From: CAYVFC01 sp964450715
GTDB taxonomy: Bacteria; Myxococcota_A; Polyangia; Polyangiales; JAFGIB01
NCBI GenBank assembly: GCA_964450715.1
Contig: CAYVFC010000034.1
Coordinates: 1-62,785, forward strand
DNA length: 62,785 bases
Direction of reading: 5' to 3'
Part shown: in pieces, positions 17,165-28,400 of the stretch
How the letters are laid out: the number at the start of each line of letters is the position of its first letter
Position numbering within the stretch: position 1 is the stretch's first letter
Position numbers and translations under genes: made by a program
The notes under the pieces: generated by a model
Told to the model about the DNA's origin: nothing
Database searches by the model: none
What the model saw: only the letters and a program-made list of their open reading frames with translations

Positions 17165-18369
17165 CCGGAAACGGCGCGGGGAAGCTGCTCTTTATCGACG
17201 CCTTCAGCGGGATAGCGGGCGACATGCTGGTAGGGGCGCTTCTCGATCTCGGCGTGCCGCTCGACACCGTCGAATCAGCGCTCGGTCCGCTCCCGCTCTC
17301 TGGATACGAAATACAGACCGAACGGGTCGAGCGCTCCGGGATCGCGGCTACCCGCTTTTGCGTCTCGGTCTCCGAAACCCAACCCTCCCGCGACTGGGCC
17401 GCCATCCGCGCCCTGCTCGAGGCGGCCGGGCATTTGCCCGAGGGCGCGCGCGACCTCTGCCTGCGCGCCTTCGAGATCCTGGCCCGTGCCGAGGCCGAGG
17501 TACACGGCACCACCCCCGAGGCCGTGCACTTCCACGAGGTCGGCGCGGTGGACTCCATCGTGGACATGGTGGCCGCCGCGGTGGCCCTGGACCAGCTGGG
17601 CGCGCGGGTGGTGGGCTCGCCGCTTCCCCTGGGACGCGGCCTCATCCAGACCCGGCACGGCCCCATGCCCGCTCCCGCGCCCGCGACCGTGCTCTGCCTG
17701 CGCGGTATCCCCACCTATGATGCCGGCATCGACGACGAGCTGGTCACGCCCACCGGGGCGGCGCTGCTGGCCGCGGCCGCCGCGGGCTACACCCGCTGGC
17801 CCTCGCTCAGAGCCGAGCGGGTGGGCTGGGGGGCCGGCACCCGCGAGCTTCCCGACCGCCCCAACCTGCTGCGCCTGGTGCTGGGAAGCGAACCCGACCC
17901 GGCGTGGCAGGGAATACCCGGAGCAGAAGCGGGTTTTCTGCAGCTGGAAGCCAACCTGGACGACATGAGCGGAGAGCTTTGCGCCGTGGCCATCTCCCGG
18001 CTGCTCGAGGCCGGCGCGCTCGACGCCTGGGTAGCGCCCATCGGCATGAAGAAGGGCCGGCCGGCGGTCCTGCTCTCGGCACTGGCCCGGGGCCCGGAGG
18101 CCGACCGGGTGGCCCGCACCATCTTGAGCGAGACCACCACCCTGGGTCTGCGCATACGGGAAGTAAAGCGCATCGAACGCCCCCGCCGCTCGGTCGACGT
18201 GCAGACCCCCTACGGCACAATCAGCGTCAAGGTGGCCGACGGCGACGGGCTGCCGCCCAACCTGGCGCCCGAGTTCGAACAGTGCCGGGCCGCGGCCGAA
18301 AAGCACGAAGTGCCGGTCAAGCAGGTCATGCAAGCGGCGCTGGCCGCCTTCGGACATAGAGGGACGTAG
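17161..18369 (+). CDS. larC: Nickel insertase LarC
   Basis: CTP-dependent cyclometallase that inserts nickel into the pincer cofactor. It begins with FIDAFSGIAGDMLVGALLDLG, the LarC signature, followed by HFHEVGAVDSIVDMVAAA and a C-terminal domain with LEANLDDMSGE and IGMKKGRPA. In some lactobacilli LarC is made from two frames by frameshifting; here it is one continuous 402-residue frame. larE and larA are not in the window. Its end touches the left inverted repeat of the transposase element. Confidence 0.93.
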   Translation: MTGNGAGKLLFIDAFSGIAGDMLVGALLDLGVPLDTVESALGPLPLSGYEIQTERVERSGIAATRFCVSVSETQPSRDWAAIRALLEAAGHLPEGARDLCLRAFEILARAEAEVHGTTPEAVHFHEVGAVDSIVDMVAAAVALDQLGARVVGSPLPLGRGLIQTRHGPMPAPAPATVLCLRGIPTYDAGIDDELVTPTGAALLAAAAAGYTRWPSLRAERVGWGAGTRELPDRPNLLRLVLGSEPDPAWQGIPGAEAGFLQLEANLDDMSGELCAVAISRLLEAGALDAWVAPIGMKKGRPAVLLSALARGPEADRVARTILSETTTLGLRIREVKRIERPRRSVDVQTPYGTISVKVADGDGLPPNLAPEFEQCRAAAEKHEVPVKQVMQAALAAFGHRGT

Positions 18370-19468
18370 CTACATTATTTACATTTTTGAACAAAACGCC
18401 TGGGATCGATTCCCCGCTCGGCCAGCTCCGCCCGCCCTCGTTCTTCTACCCGTAGAATACTCACCGGCGTCACGCCCGTTGCGCGGGCTACGTCGATGGT
18501 CGGTATGCCGCACAGGCGCGTCGCGACCCAGGCCAGCGCGGCTCGAGCCACCACCACTTTCCGCCGGCGTCCCCCTCCCTGTAGCTCTTCAGGCGATATG
18601 CGGAAACGCCTGGACACCTCCGCAATCGCCTTCTGCAAAAACCTATTCCGGCCCGGTTCCCCGACGCGGAGAGATGCCCCCTCGTCCGCCTCGCCCTCCG
18701 CTTCGGTAACATGCCGTACGAACTCGCTGCTTCCCAGTACTCTCTCGTCATGCACCCAGGGCTGCGGTCCGCTCCTGCTCTCCGCCATGCGCTCTCGCCC
18801 GCCGATGCTGCGGACCAGACCGCCTCCGTTCAGCTCGGTTCGTTTTCCTTCCCGGGCACCCTCCTTCACGAAACGCCCGTAGGCAACGCGAGCCCGTTCG
18901 ACATCCCGTCCGAATTGTCCGAGCACGTACCGTGTATCCTGCCACGCGGCTTCGCGTCTCCCCAGCAGTACCGAATGCCCGCTCCAAGGAAACGCCTCCA
19001 GGGCACGCAAATCCTTGACTAGACCGGCGCGCAGCGGATTCAGGTGAAGGTAACGAACGAGTTGCAGCAGGTACCGGTCCTCCTCGACCACGATCGATTT
19101 GTACCGATTCTGAAAGATATGCCCGACCCGACGATGCCGCTTGTTGAAGGAGACGGCGTAGCCGGTCTGCAACCGCCGCATGAACGGCGAAAGCCCTGCC
19201 GGTCCCGATCGCAACAGCAGATGGAAGTGGTTGGGGATCAAGCACCACGCGAAGATACTGGTTGCCGTCTCGTCGACCAGCCTTTCCAGGCGGTTCAGCA
19301 GGTCCTCCCGGTCGCGGTCGCACGAAAAGATCTCGCGCTTCTCGATCCCCCGGGCCATCACGTGGTGCAGGGCATCGGCGTAGTCGAGTCGCGGTCCTCG
19401 GGGCATGAGGTGTTCTTACACCTCGGCCCGAAGCCTCGTCAATAATGTAAATACTGTAGCAACGTCCC
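18361..19468 (-). mobile_element. REP-associated tyrosine transposase unit with inverted ends
   Basis: The left end (18361-18385) starts GGGACGTAGCTACATTATTT. The right end (19444-19468, complement) starts GGGACGTTGCTACAGTATTT; the 25-base ends match at about 22 positions. They enclose a single Y1-type transposase gene. Further GGAACGTCCCC fragments lie just beyond the right end. Such flanking REP-like ends are typical of RAYT genes. The left end overlaps the last codons of larC. Confidence 0.75.
18375..19406 (-). CDS. REP-associated tyrosine transposase (TnpA_REP / RAYT)
   Basis: Single-strand DNA transposase of the IS200-like Y1 family. It opens with MPRGPRLDYADALHHVMARG, has the metal-binding HUH pair in PNHFHLLLR, and the catalytic Tyr region GYAVSFNKRHRRVGHIFQNRYKS. 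The conserved LVRYLHLNPLRAGLV follows. The C-terminal 150 residues add a helix-turn-helix resembling DnaA-type DNA binding (IDVARATGVTPVSILRVEERG). 343 aa, apparently intact. Such enzymes usually mobilise short palindromic REP repeats rather than themselves. Confidence 0.9.
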   Translation of the reverse strand: MPRGPRLDYADALHHVMARGIEKREIFSCDRDREDLLNRLERLVDETATSIFAWCLIPNHFHLLLRSGPAGLSPFMRRLQTGYAVSFNKRHRRVGHIFQNRYKSIVVEEDRYLLQLVRYLHLNPLRAGLVKDLRALEAFPWSGHSVLLGRREAAWQDTRYVLGQFGRDVERARVAYGRFVKEGAREGKRTELNGGGLVRSIGGRERMAESRSGPQPWVHDERVLGSSEFVRHVTEAEGEADEGASLRVGEPGRNRFLQKAIAEVSRRFRISPEELQGGGRRRKVVVARAALAWVATRLCGIPTIDVARATGVTPVSILRVEERGRAELAERGIDPRRFVQKCK

Positions 19469-19499
19469 CTATTCCCTTACGGAACGTCCCCTTACGGAC

Positions 19500-22400
19500 T
19501 TACGGACAGACCTCCGCGTAGATGCACATCTGGATGCCCTGCACCCAGGCGGCAAAGGGCTGGTCCCAGCGCCGGCGCTCCAGGCGCACGGTGTCGTCGT
19601 CGTAGTAGCGAGCCGAGAAGATCGGCCTGGGGTAAGCCGAGCCCGTGCCGTTGCAGCTGTTGTAGCTCAGCGCCATCCGGGCGGAGCACGAGCTGGCGCT
19701 GTCCACGCTGACGTCTACGGTGAGGTCATCGTTGTTTCCGTCCGTCTTGAAACGATAGTCCACCAGGATGTCCGGGTGGGTGAGCGCGTAGACCTCGAAA
19801 TCGCGGTCGTCTGCCTCCTCGGTCCCTACCGCTACCTCGTTCTCCGTCGCGTTCTGATTGACGCCGTCGCCCAGGGTGATGATCTGACCCTCGCCAGCGT
19901 CGCCGATACCGTCGTCATCCGTGAATCCGGTACCCCAAACCCAGGTGTTCGCCCGGGCTACCGACTGGCCGAGCGAGCCGGTATCGTACTCCCCGGTGCT
20001 GTTCGCATCGTCACCGCCGTTGTTGCCGGTGACCCGAGCCCGCTGCACCGTCCACTCCGAGCCCCACTGCACGACCATCACCGTGCTGGTCGCGCTCTCC
20101 AGGCCGCTGTCGTGCCGCGACCAGCTGATGGTGTTGGTGCTGGTGGGATAGATGCGCGCGTGGCAGTTGTTGTGGTCCATGGGATCGGTGGCGCTGGTGG
20201 TACACCCCGCTCCGTTGTAGCCGCCCATGAGCATGATCTGGTCGATGTCCGAGCCCCAGGCGGTGGTGGTCTTGCTGCCGGTGGTGGCCGCGTGCGAGAC
20301 CGCCTCCACGTCCAGCAACTGGAAGCCCGCCGCGGTGTGGTCGCTCAACGACTCTACTACCGTGACCACGCCGACCCAGGAGTCAGCCGTTCCCTCGCGG
20401 TGTAGCCCGATCTGGTTGGTGGCGCCCGACGCGGTCAGGTCTCCTCCCGTGGCCCATGGATCCGCGACCAGCCGGGCGTAGTTCTCGTCCGGCCCCCGGT
20501 TGTTGTTGTCGCTCCCGTCGCCCGCGCTGCCCTGGATGATGACGAAGTAGTTGTCCGCCAAGTCCTGGTCCAGGGTGAGGGTGTAATCCTCGCCGCCGAA
20601 TTCGCCCGGTGCGAGGTAGTACTCGGTAACCCGTATGACCAGCTCATCCAGACAGCCGTAGCAGCACCTGAATCCCGCATTGAAGAAGAGGAAGTCGTCG
20701 TCCGCCAGCGTCCAGTCGAAGCCGCAGCTCACGCCCTCCTTGGTGTTGTTCATGGCGCCGCCGCGCAGGGGGTTGACCCCCGAGCTGCGCTCCATCGTCC
20801 ACTCCTTGACGTTGCCGCTCAGGTCGTAGACCTGAAGCCCCGAGCCGTCGCTCTCGTACTGGCGGTGGCAATAGGCGAAGGAGCCGGTCGGATAGACGTC
20901 GTCCTGATCGCCCGCCGTATCGGTATCCGAATCCCAGTCGTTGGCGTTGCAGGTCTCGGGGTTGCTGTCGTAATCGTTGCAGTCGTAGCCTAGGCTGGCC
21001 TGCTCGTGCTCGGCGTATGACCATCCGCAATCACCGTCGCCGGTCACGTTGTTGAACATGCACGCTTCTTCCCACTCGGCCTCGGTACATAGCCGCCCGC
21101 CCGCGGCCGCGCAGGCCTCAGCGGCCCTACCGTGGGTGACGTTGGTCCACGGCATACGAAGGGGCTCGGAGCAGGCGCGCAAGCCAGAGACTCCCGCCCC
21201 ATCGGAATCGGCGTCCGGCCGCGAGGCCTCGTAGGCGAAGATGTGGCCGCCGCTGGGAAGCGGCACCCACATATCGGAGACGCAGCCGCTCTGCGGGTTG
21301 TCCGGGGCGCAGGGCTCGTCAACGTCGCCGTCGCAGTCGTCGTCCAGGGCGTTACAGGGGTAGTCCTGCTCGTCGTTCGGATCGCCGGGCACCAACAACA
21401 CCCCACCGAGCGTATCTTTGCAGACCGTAACCGTGTCGCTATTGGCATCCAGATCGGTGGTGTCGCAGTCGATCTGTCCGCCGCCCACCAGGCAGATGCC
21501 CGTGCCGACCGAGCAGGCGGTGCCCACCCCGAAGAACTCGTCGGTGATGCCGTCGCAGTCGTTGTCCAGGTAATCGCACGCCTCGGTCGTCGCCGTGACC
21601 CCGCCCGAGCACGACCCCCAGACGCCGCTGCTGCAGGTCTCGGTTCCGAGCGTACACTCGCCCACGATCGATCCGCAGGGACGGGTGATACCCTCGTCGG
21701 TAGACCCGTCGCAGTCGTCGTCCAGGTTGTTGCAGATCTCGGTGCCGGCCTTGCACTCGCAGCCGTCGGTCGGATCGTTGTTCTTATCCACGTAGCCGCC
21801 GACGCAGTAGTCGATCCCGCAGACGCCGCTATCGCAACTGGGATAGGCGTGACAGACCGAGAACGGGCACTCGATCCAGCAGTTGGTGGAGCAGTCCCCG
21901 CAGTAGTAGACGTTGCCGGCGAAGTTGAACTCGACATCGTCGCTCACGCCGTCGCAGTCGTTGTCCACGTAGTCGCAGACCTCGATGCCGTCGGTGACCT
22001 CGCCGATGCACTGCAGCCCCCCGTTGACGCAGGTCCACACGCCGTACTCGCACTGCCCGACGTCGGTGGCGCCGCAGTCGCCCCCGCCGTCTGGGTTGCC
22101 CTCGTCGGTCAGCCCGTCGCAGTCGTCATCCTCGCCGTCACAGGTCTCGGCCGTGCCCGGCGTGTCATTGCAACCTACCCAGGAGCCCGCGTCGCACATC
22201 TCCGTTCCGGCGACGCACTCACCCACGTCCGTACCGCAGGCCCGGGGCAAGATGCCCTCGTCGGTCGTGCCGTCGCAGTCGTTGTCCTTGTTGTCGCAGA
22301 GCTCGGCCGTCTCCGTCACCGCGTCGCAGCCCAACCACTGGCCGTAGCTACAGCTCTCCGTTCCCCCAACGCACTCGCCCTCGTCCGTGCCGCAATCCCG

Positions 22401-25400
22401 GTCCGCAACGCCCTCGTCCGTCAAACCATCGCAGTCATTATCGCGGTTGTCGCAGAGCTCGGCCGTCTCCGTCACCGCGTCGCAGTTGATCCAGTCGCCC
22501 CCGCTACAGCTCTCGGTGCCCATCGAGCAATCGCCGACATTCTTGCCGCAGGGACGCGAGGGTACGCCCTCGTCCGTCGAGCCGTCGCAGTCGTTGTCCT
22601 TGTCGTCGCAGATCTCGCCCGTCTCCGTCACCGCGTCGCAGCCCAACCACTGGCCGTAGCTGCAGCTCTCCGTTCCCGTCGAGCACTCGCCCTCGTCCGT
22701 ACCGCAGGCCCGGTCCGCTACGCCCTCGTCCGTCAAGCCATCGCAGTCGTCGTCCTGGTTGTCACAGGTCTCGGCCGTTCCGGCCACCGCCGTACAGCCC
22801 TGCCACGACCCCGCGTCGCACATCTCCTCGCCCGATACGCACTCGCCCAGATCCGTTCCGCAGGAACGCGGCGCGATGCCCTCGTCCGTCGCGCCGTCGC
22901 AGTCGTTGTCCTTGTTGTCGCAGCTCTCCGCGCTACCGGTCACCGCCGTACAGCCCAACCACTGGCCGAAGCTGCAGCTCTCCGTTCCCATCGAGCACTC
23001 GCCCTCGTCCGTGCCGCAGTCCCGGTCCGCAATGCCCTCGTCCGTCAAGCCGTCGCAGTCGTCGTCCTCGTTGTCACAGGTCTCGGCCGTTCCGGTCACA
23101 GCTGTGCAGCCGCCCCAGAAACCGTCGCTGCAAGTCTCCTCGCCCGACACGCACTCGCCCAGATCCGTTCCGCAGGAGCGCGGGGCGATACCCTCATCGG
23201 TCGCGCCGTCGCAGTCGTCGTCCTCGTTGTTACAGGTCTCGGTCGTACCGGTCACCGCCGTACAGCCCTGCCAGGATCCCTGGAAACAGGTCTCCGTGCC
23301 CGCGGAGCACTCACCCTCGTCCGTGCCGCAGTCCCGCTCCAACCCCTCGTCCGTGATGCCGTCGCAGTCGTCGTCCTGGTTGTCGCAGGTCTCGGCCGTG
23401 CCCCCCACCGCCGTGCAGCTGCCCCAGATCCCGCCGCTACAGCTCTCCTGACCCGATACGCACTCGCCCAGGTCCGTACCGCAAGGACGCGCCGCGATAC
23501 CCTCGTCCGTCGAGCCGTCGCAGTCGTCGTCCTGGTTGTCGCAGGTCTCGACCGTGCCCCCCACCGCCGTGCAGCTCACCCACGCGCCCCGGCTGCAGGT
23601 CTCCGTGCCGGCAACGCACTCGCCCGTATCGGTGCCACAGGGCCGCGTCAGCCCCTCGTCCGTGATGCCGTCGCAATCGTCGTCCTCGTCGTTGCAGACC
23701 TCGGCCGAGCCGGTGACCGCGGTGCAGCCTCCCCAGACGCCGCCGCTGCAGGTCTCGATACCCGACACGCACTCGCCCAGGTTCGTGCCGCAATTGCGGG
23801 TCAGCCCCTCGTCCGTGACGCCGTCGCAGTCGTTGTCCTGGTCGTCGCAGACCTCGTTCTCGGGCCAGACGCCAGTGCAGCCCACCCAGTTGCCGACGTC
23901 GCACACCTCGGTCCCCATAGCGCAGGCGCCCTCGTCTCCCTCGGCGGGGCCGCAGGGCCGGGAGAGATCCTCGTCGCGGACCCGGTCGCAGTCGTCGTCG
24001 ATACCGTTGCAGATCTCCTCCACCGGGTCCTGGCCGCCGGTGCAGACCAGGTCGCCGCCGATACACTCGTACGACCCGGGCTCGCAGGCGCCGATCCCGC
24101 TGCCGCAGGCGTCGCCACCCTCGGGGTTGTCCTCGTCGGTCTCGCCGTCGCAGTCATCGTCCAGCAGGTTGCACAGCTCGTCGATCGGCGCCCCGAGCCC
24201 CACGCACTGCAGCTCCGCTCCGATGCAGTGACGGACGCCGAGCACGCAGGTGCCGCAGGGATCGTCGGTCTGCCCGTCGTTGTCGCTATCCGTGCGACAA
24301 TCGCCGATCGAGGTCCATCCGCACGGCTCGCCGCCCTCGGGGTCGCCGTTGTCGATCGCGTTGTCGCAGTCGTTGTCCAAGCCGTCGCACAGCTCGTCGA
24401 TGGGCGTGATCTGGCCCACGCACTCGAGCACCCCGATGGTCCTGTTGCACTGCCAGGTGCCGTACTGGCAGGTGCCGAGCCCCGTGTTGCCCGGATCGGC
24501 GCACGCCTTGTTGGTGTCGGGATCCGACTCGTCGGTCTCGCCGTCGCAGTTGTTGTCCACGCCGTCGCAGACCTCGGTCTCCTCGCCCGTGCCCCCGATG
24601 CACTCCACGCTGCCGCCGCGGCACTCGGTGATGCCGGTCTCGCACTCGCCCACCGCCGAGCCGCATACCTGCGCCAGCCGCTCGTCCCGGCTGGTGATGC
24701 TGTTGTCGTTGCCGTCGGCGTCAGCTTCCTCATCGATGAGCCCGTCGCAGTCGTCGTCGACCAGGTTGCACACCTCGTCGTCGGGATCGGCGATGGTGCA
24801 CTCGTACTCGCAGCCATTGGCCTGGTTGCCGTCGATGTCGTGGTAACCCTCGTCGCATTGCGAGGTGTCCAGCACGCACTCGCCGTCCACGCACTGCCCG
24901 CCGTTTTCCGCGTGAGCGAACTTGCAGACGAAGCCGCAGGAGCCGCAGTTCATGGGATCGCTCTCGAGGTCCACCTCGTCGTCGATCAGCCCGTCGCAGT
25001 CGTTGTCCCTCAGATCGCAGACGGTGTCTTCCTCGGCTTCCTGCAGGCAGTAGTACTCGCAGCCGTTTTCCTCGTCCTCGTCCAGGTCCACGAAGGCGAT
25101 GTCGCAGCCGCTCATCACGCAGGAGCCCTGATCGCACTCGCTGAAGGCGTGGTCCCGCACGCAGGAAGTCTCGCAGCTTCCGCAGTGGTTCACGTTGCTA
25201 TTGAGATCAAAGTCCTCGTCGGTCTCCCCGTCGCAGTCGTCGTCCTCGCCGTTGCAGAGCTCCATCTGCAGGCACTCGCCCGAACCCGCGTCCACCACAT
25301 CCGGCACGCTGGAGTCGATGGTCGGCCGGATCCCGGCCTCGCTCTGCTGCGAGCCGCCCCCGGCCGCGCCCCCGGAGGCGTCGACCGGACCGGCGTCGGG

Positions 25401-28400
25401 CTTCTCCTCGCAGTTCAGACAGAAGGGCTCCGCGTTACAGCCGCCGGCGGTGATGGCCAGCACCAGCAACGAGGCGGCCAGCGCCGCGCGCAGGGTCGCG
25501 CTCGACGCCGCGCTCCGCTCGATACCGAACCGGCGGCCCAGCCGCAACGCCACCAGGCCCAGCAGCAACAGAGCGACCGTCCAGGGGCCGCGCCCATTGT
25601 CAGGGCTGCTCGCGCCCGCCGGCACCGTGCAGGAGCAGCCGCCTCCGGTCGCCACCACGCCCTTCTTCGGCTCCTGCTCCACCTCGGTCACCTGCTGCTT
25701 GAAGCAGACGCCCGACTCGCAGATCTCGTCGTCCGCGCACTGGCTGCCCGCATTCGCGCCCTGGCAGTCGCCCGAGGCTCCGCACCAGGCGCCGTCGGTC
25801 TGCGGGTCGATGCAGAGGCCGCCGCAGTTGACGGTGCCGCGCGGGCAGCTGGTGCTGCAAACGCCGCCCACGCAGACCTCGTCGTCGGCGCAACGCTCAC
25901 CCGCGTTCTCTCCCGTGCAATCGCCGAACGCGCCGCAGAAGTCGCTGTTGGTCTTGGGATCGATGCAGGCGCCGTTGCAGTTCACCTTCTCCGGCGGGCA
26001 CTGCTCGGTGCAGGCGCCCTCTGCGCACACTTGGTTCTCCGGACAACGAACGCCGGCGTTTGCTCCCTCGCAGTCGCCCGAGGCTCCGCAGTAGCTGGGA
26101 TCGGTCAGCGGATCGACGCACCGGTTATCGCACTCGATCTCCTGGCCGCCGCACCGCAGCGAGCACTCGCCGGCGCTGCAGGTCTGGCCCTGCGGGCAAC
26201 GGGTGATGAGGCACGGATCCGGTTCGCACTGGCCCGCCACCGGATCGCAGAGGAAGCCGGTGGGACAGCTAAGCCCGGCGCAGCCGTCGTCCACGCACTC
26301 GCCGTCGTCCGGGTTACAGACCTGGTTGCGCCCGCACGACACCTCGGCGCACCGATCGGTCACGCACTCGCCCTGTACGCACTTCTGCCCCTCGGCGCAC
26401 TGCACCTCAGCGCAGCTCCGGAAGCACTCGCCGTCCCGGCAGACCTGCCCCTCGGCGCAGCCGGCCGTGGCGCATGGATCGCTCTCGCACTCACCCTCCA
26501 CGGCGTTGCAGCGCTCGTCCTGCTCGCAGCCGAAGACCAGACAGGTGTTGGCCTTGCACAGCCCGTCGCGCGGATCGCACACCGTGTTCTCCGAGCAGAC
26601 CGTGCCGTCGCAGGGGAAGGTGCAGACGTTGTCCTTGCACACGCAGTGGCCCACCTGGCTGCTGTCCGGGGCGCAGACCGTGGCGCCGGCGCGTTCGATC
26701 ACCTGCGTGGAGCAGTTGTCGTAGGTGCACATCTCGGCCACGCAGTAGCAGCCCAGATCCGGCACCTGCTTGGAGGACTTGCCCGTCGGGCAGGTCTGGC
26801 TGAACTCCTCGGCCGCGCGGCAGGGGTACGCGCACTGGCAGTCGATGCAGATGGCCTCGGGCGGGCACATGTCGTCATCCTCGTCCGTCTCGCCGTCGCA
26901 GTCGTTGTCCAGGCAATCGCAGCGCTCTTTGCCCGGCGGGATCTCGCCCACGCAGAGCACGTCATTGTCGATACACTCGGTGGTGCCCATCTCGCATACG
27001 CCCTCGTCCGTGCCGCAGGGCTTGCCCAGCCGGTCATCGTAGCGGACGATGTCCTCGACCTCGTCCACCTCGCCGTCGCAGTCGTTGTCCAGCCCGTCGC
27101 AGATCTCGTTGATGGGCTCCACCCCGCCCAGGCAGACCGCCTCGCCGATCACGTCGCACTTGCCGTCGCTCCTGAGCTGCGGCGTACAGCAGGCCCAGGT
27201 GCCGGGACGGCACTCGCCCACGTCCGTGCCGCAGGCCCCGCCCAGCGGGATGCCCTCGTCGGTCACGCCGTCGCAGTCGTTGTCCAGGCCGTCGCAGACC
27301 TCCTGCGAGCCGGGCGTCTCGCCCTGGCACTCGATGGAGCCGTCCAGGCAGACCGAGGTGCCGGCCTGGCACTCGCCCTCGTCGTCGCCGCAGGGCTTGT
27401 TCAACCGCGTATCCATGGTGGTGATGTCGTTGCCGTCGTCGTCCGTGACCTCGTCGGTCTGCCCGTCGCAGTCGTTGTCCTCGCCGTCGCAGATCTCGTC
27501 GCCCGGTCCCACCGCCCCGGCGCACTGTAGCTCGGCATCGATGCAGTACACGGTGCCGTAACGGCACTGCCCGCAGGGCAGGTCGTAGCTCGGATCGTCC
27601 GGGTGATTGGCGTCGATGACGGCGCAGCCGTCGACCCGGTCCACCACTCCTTCCAGCACATTCTGGCAGTTCGGGGGCTCTTCCTCGTCGCACACCTGGT
27701 CGCACTTCGCGCCGCCCTCGGGATTGCCCTCGTCCACCTCGCCGTCGCAGTCGTTATCCAGGCCGTCGCACAGCTCGCTTATGGGGCCCTGGCCGCCCTG
27801 GCACTGCAGCGCGCCCACCAAGGTGCATTGGCCGAGATCGAAGGCCTCTTGCGTGCAGCAGATGCTGGTGCCCTTCTCGCACTCGCCGGTGCTGGTGCCG
27901 CACTGCGCGCCGCCGCCCGGGTTGCCCTCGTCGGTAGTGCCGTCGCAGTCGTCGTCCTTGTCGTTGCACTTCTCCGGTATGGCCCGGATGTCGCCCTCGC
28001 AGACCAGCAGGCCGTTCACGCAGCGGTTGGAACCGAATTCGCATTCGCCCACGTCGGTATCGCCGCACGGGGTGCCGCCCTCGGGGTTGCCCTCGTCGGT
28101 CAGCCCGTCGCAGTCGTCGTCCCGGCTATTACAGAGCTCGTCCGTGCCGGTGTCTGCATTGCAGTCCACCCATTGTCCGGCCTCACAGTTCTCGGTACCG
28201 GTCGAGCACTCGCCGATGTTCGTGCCGCATTCGCGGCTCAGATCCTCGTCGGTCGAGCCGTCGCAGTCGTTGTCCTTGTTGTCGCACTGCTCGTCCGTAC
28301 CCCCGTCGGCCGTGCAGCCCACCCAGGAGCCGAAGTTACAGACCTCGGTGCCGGTCGAGCACTCGCCCTCATCGGTACCGCACGCCTGGGTCAGGCCCTC

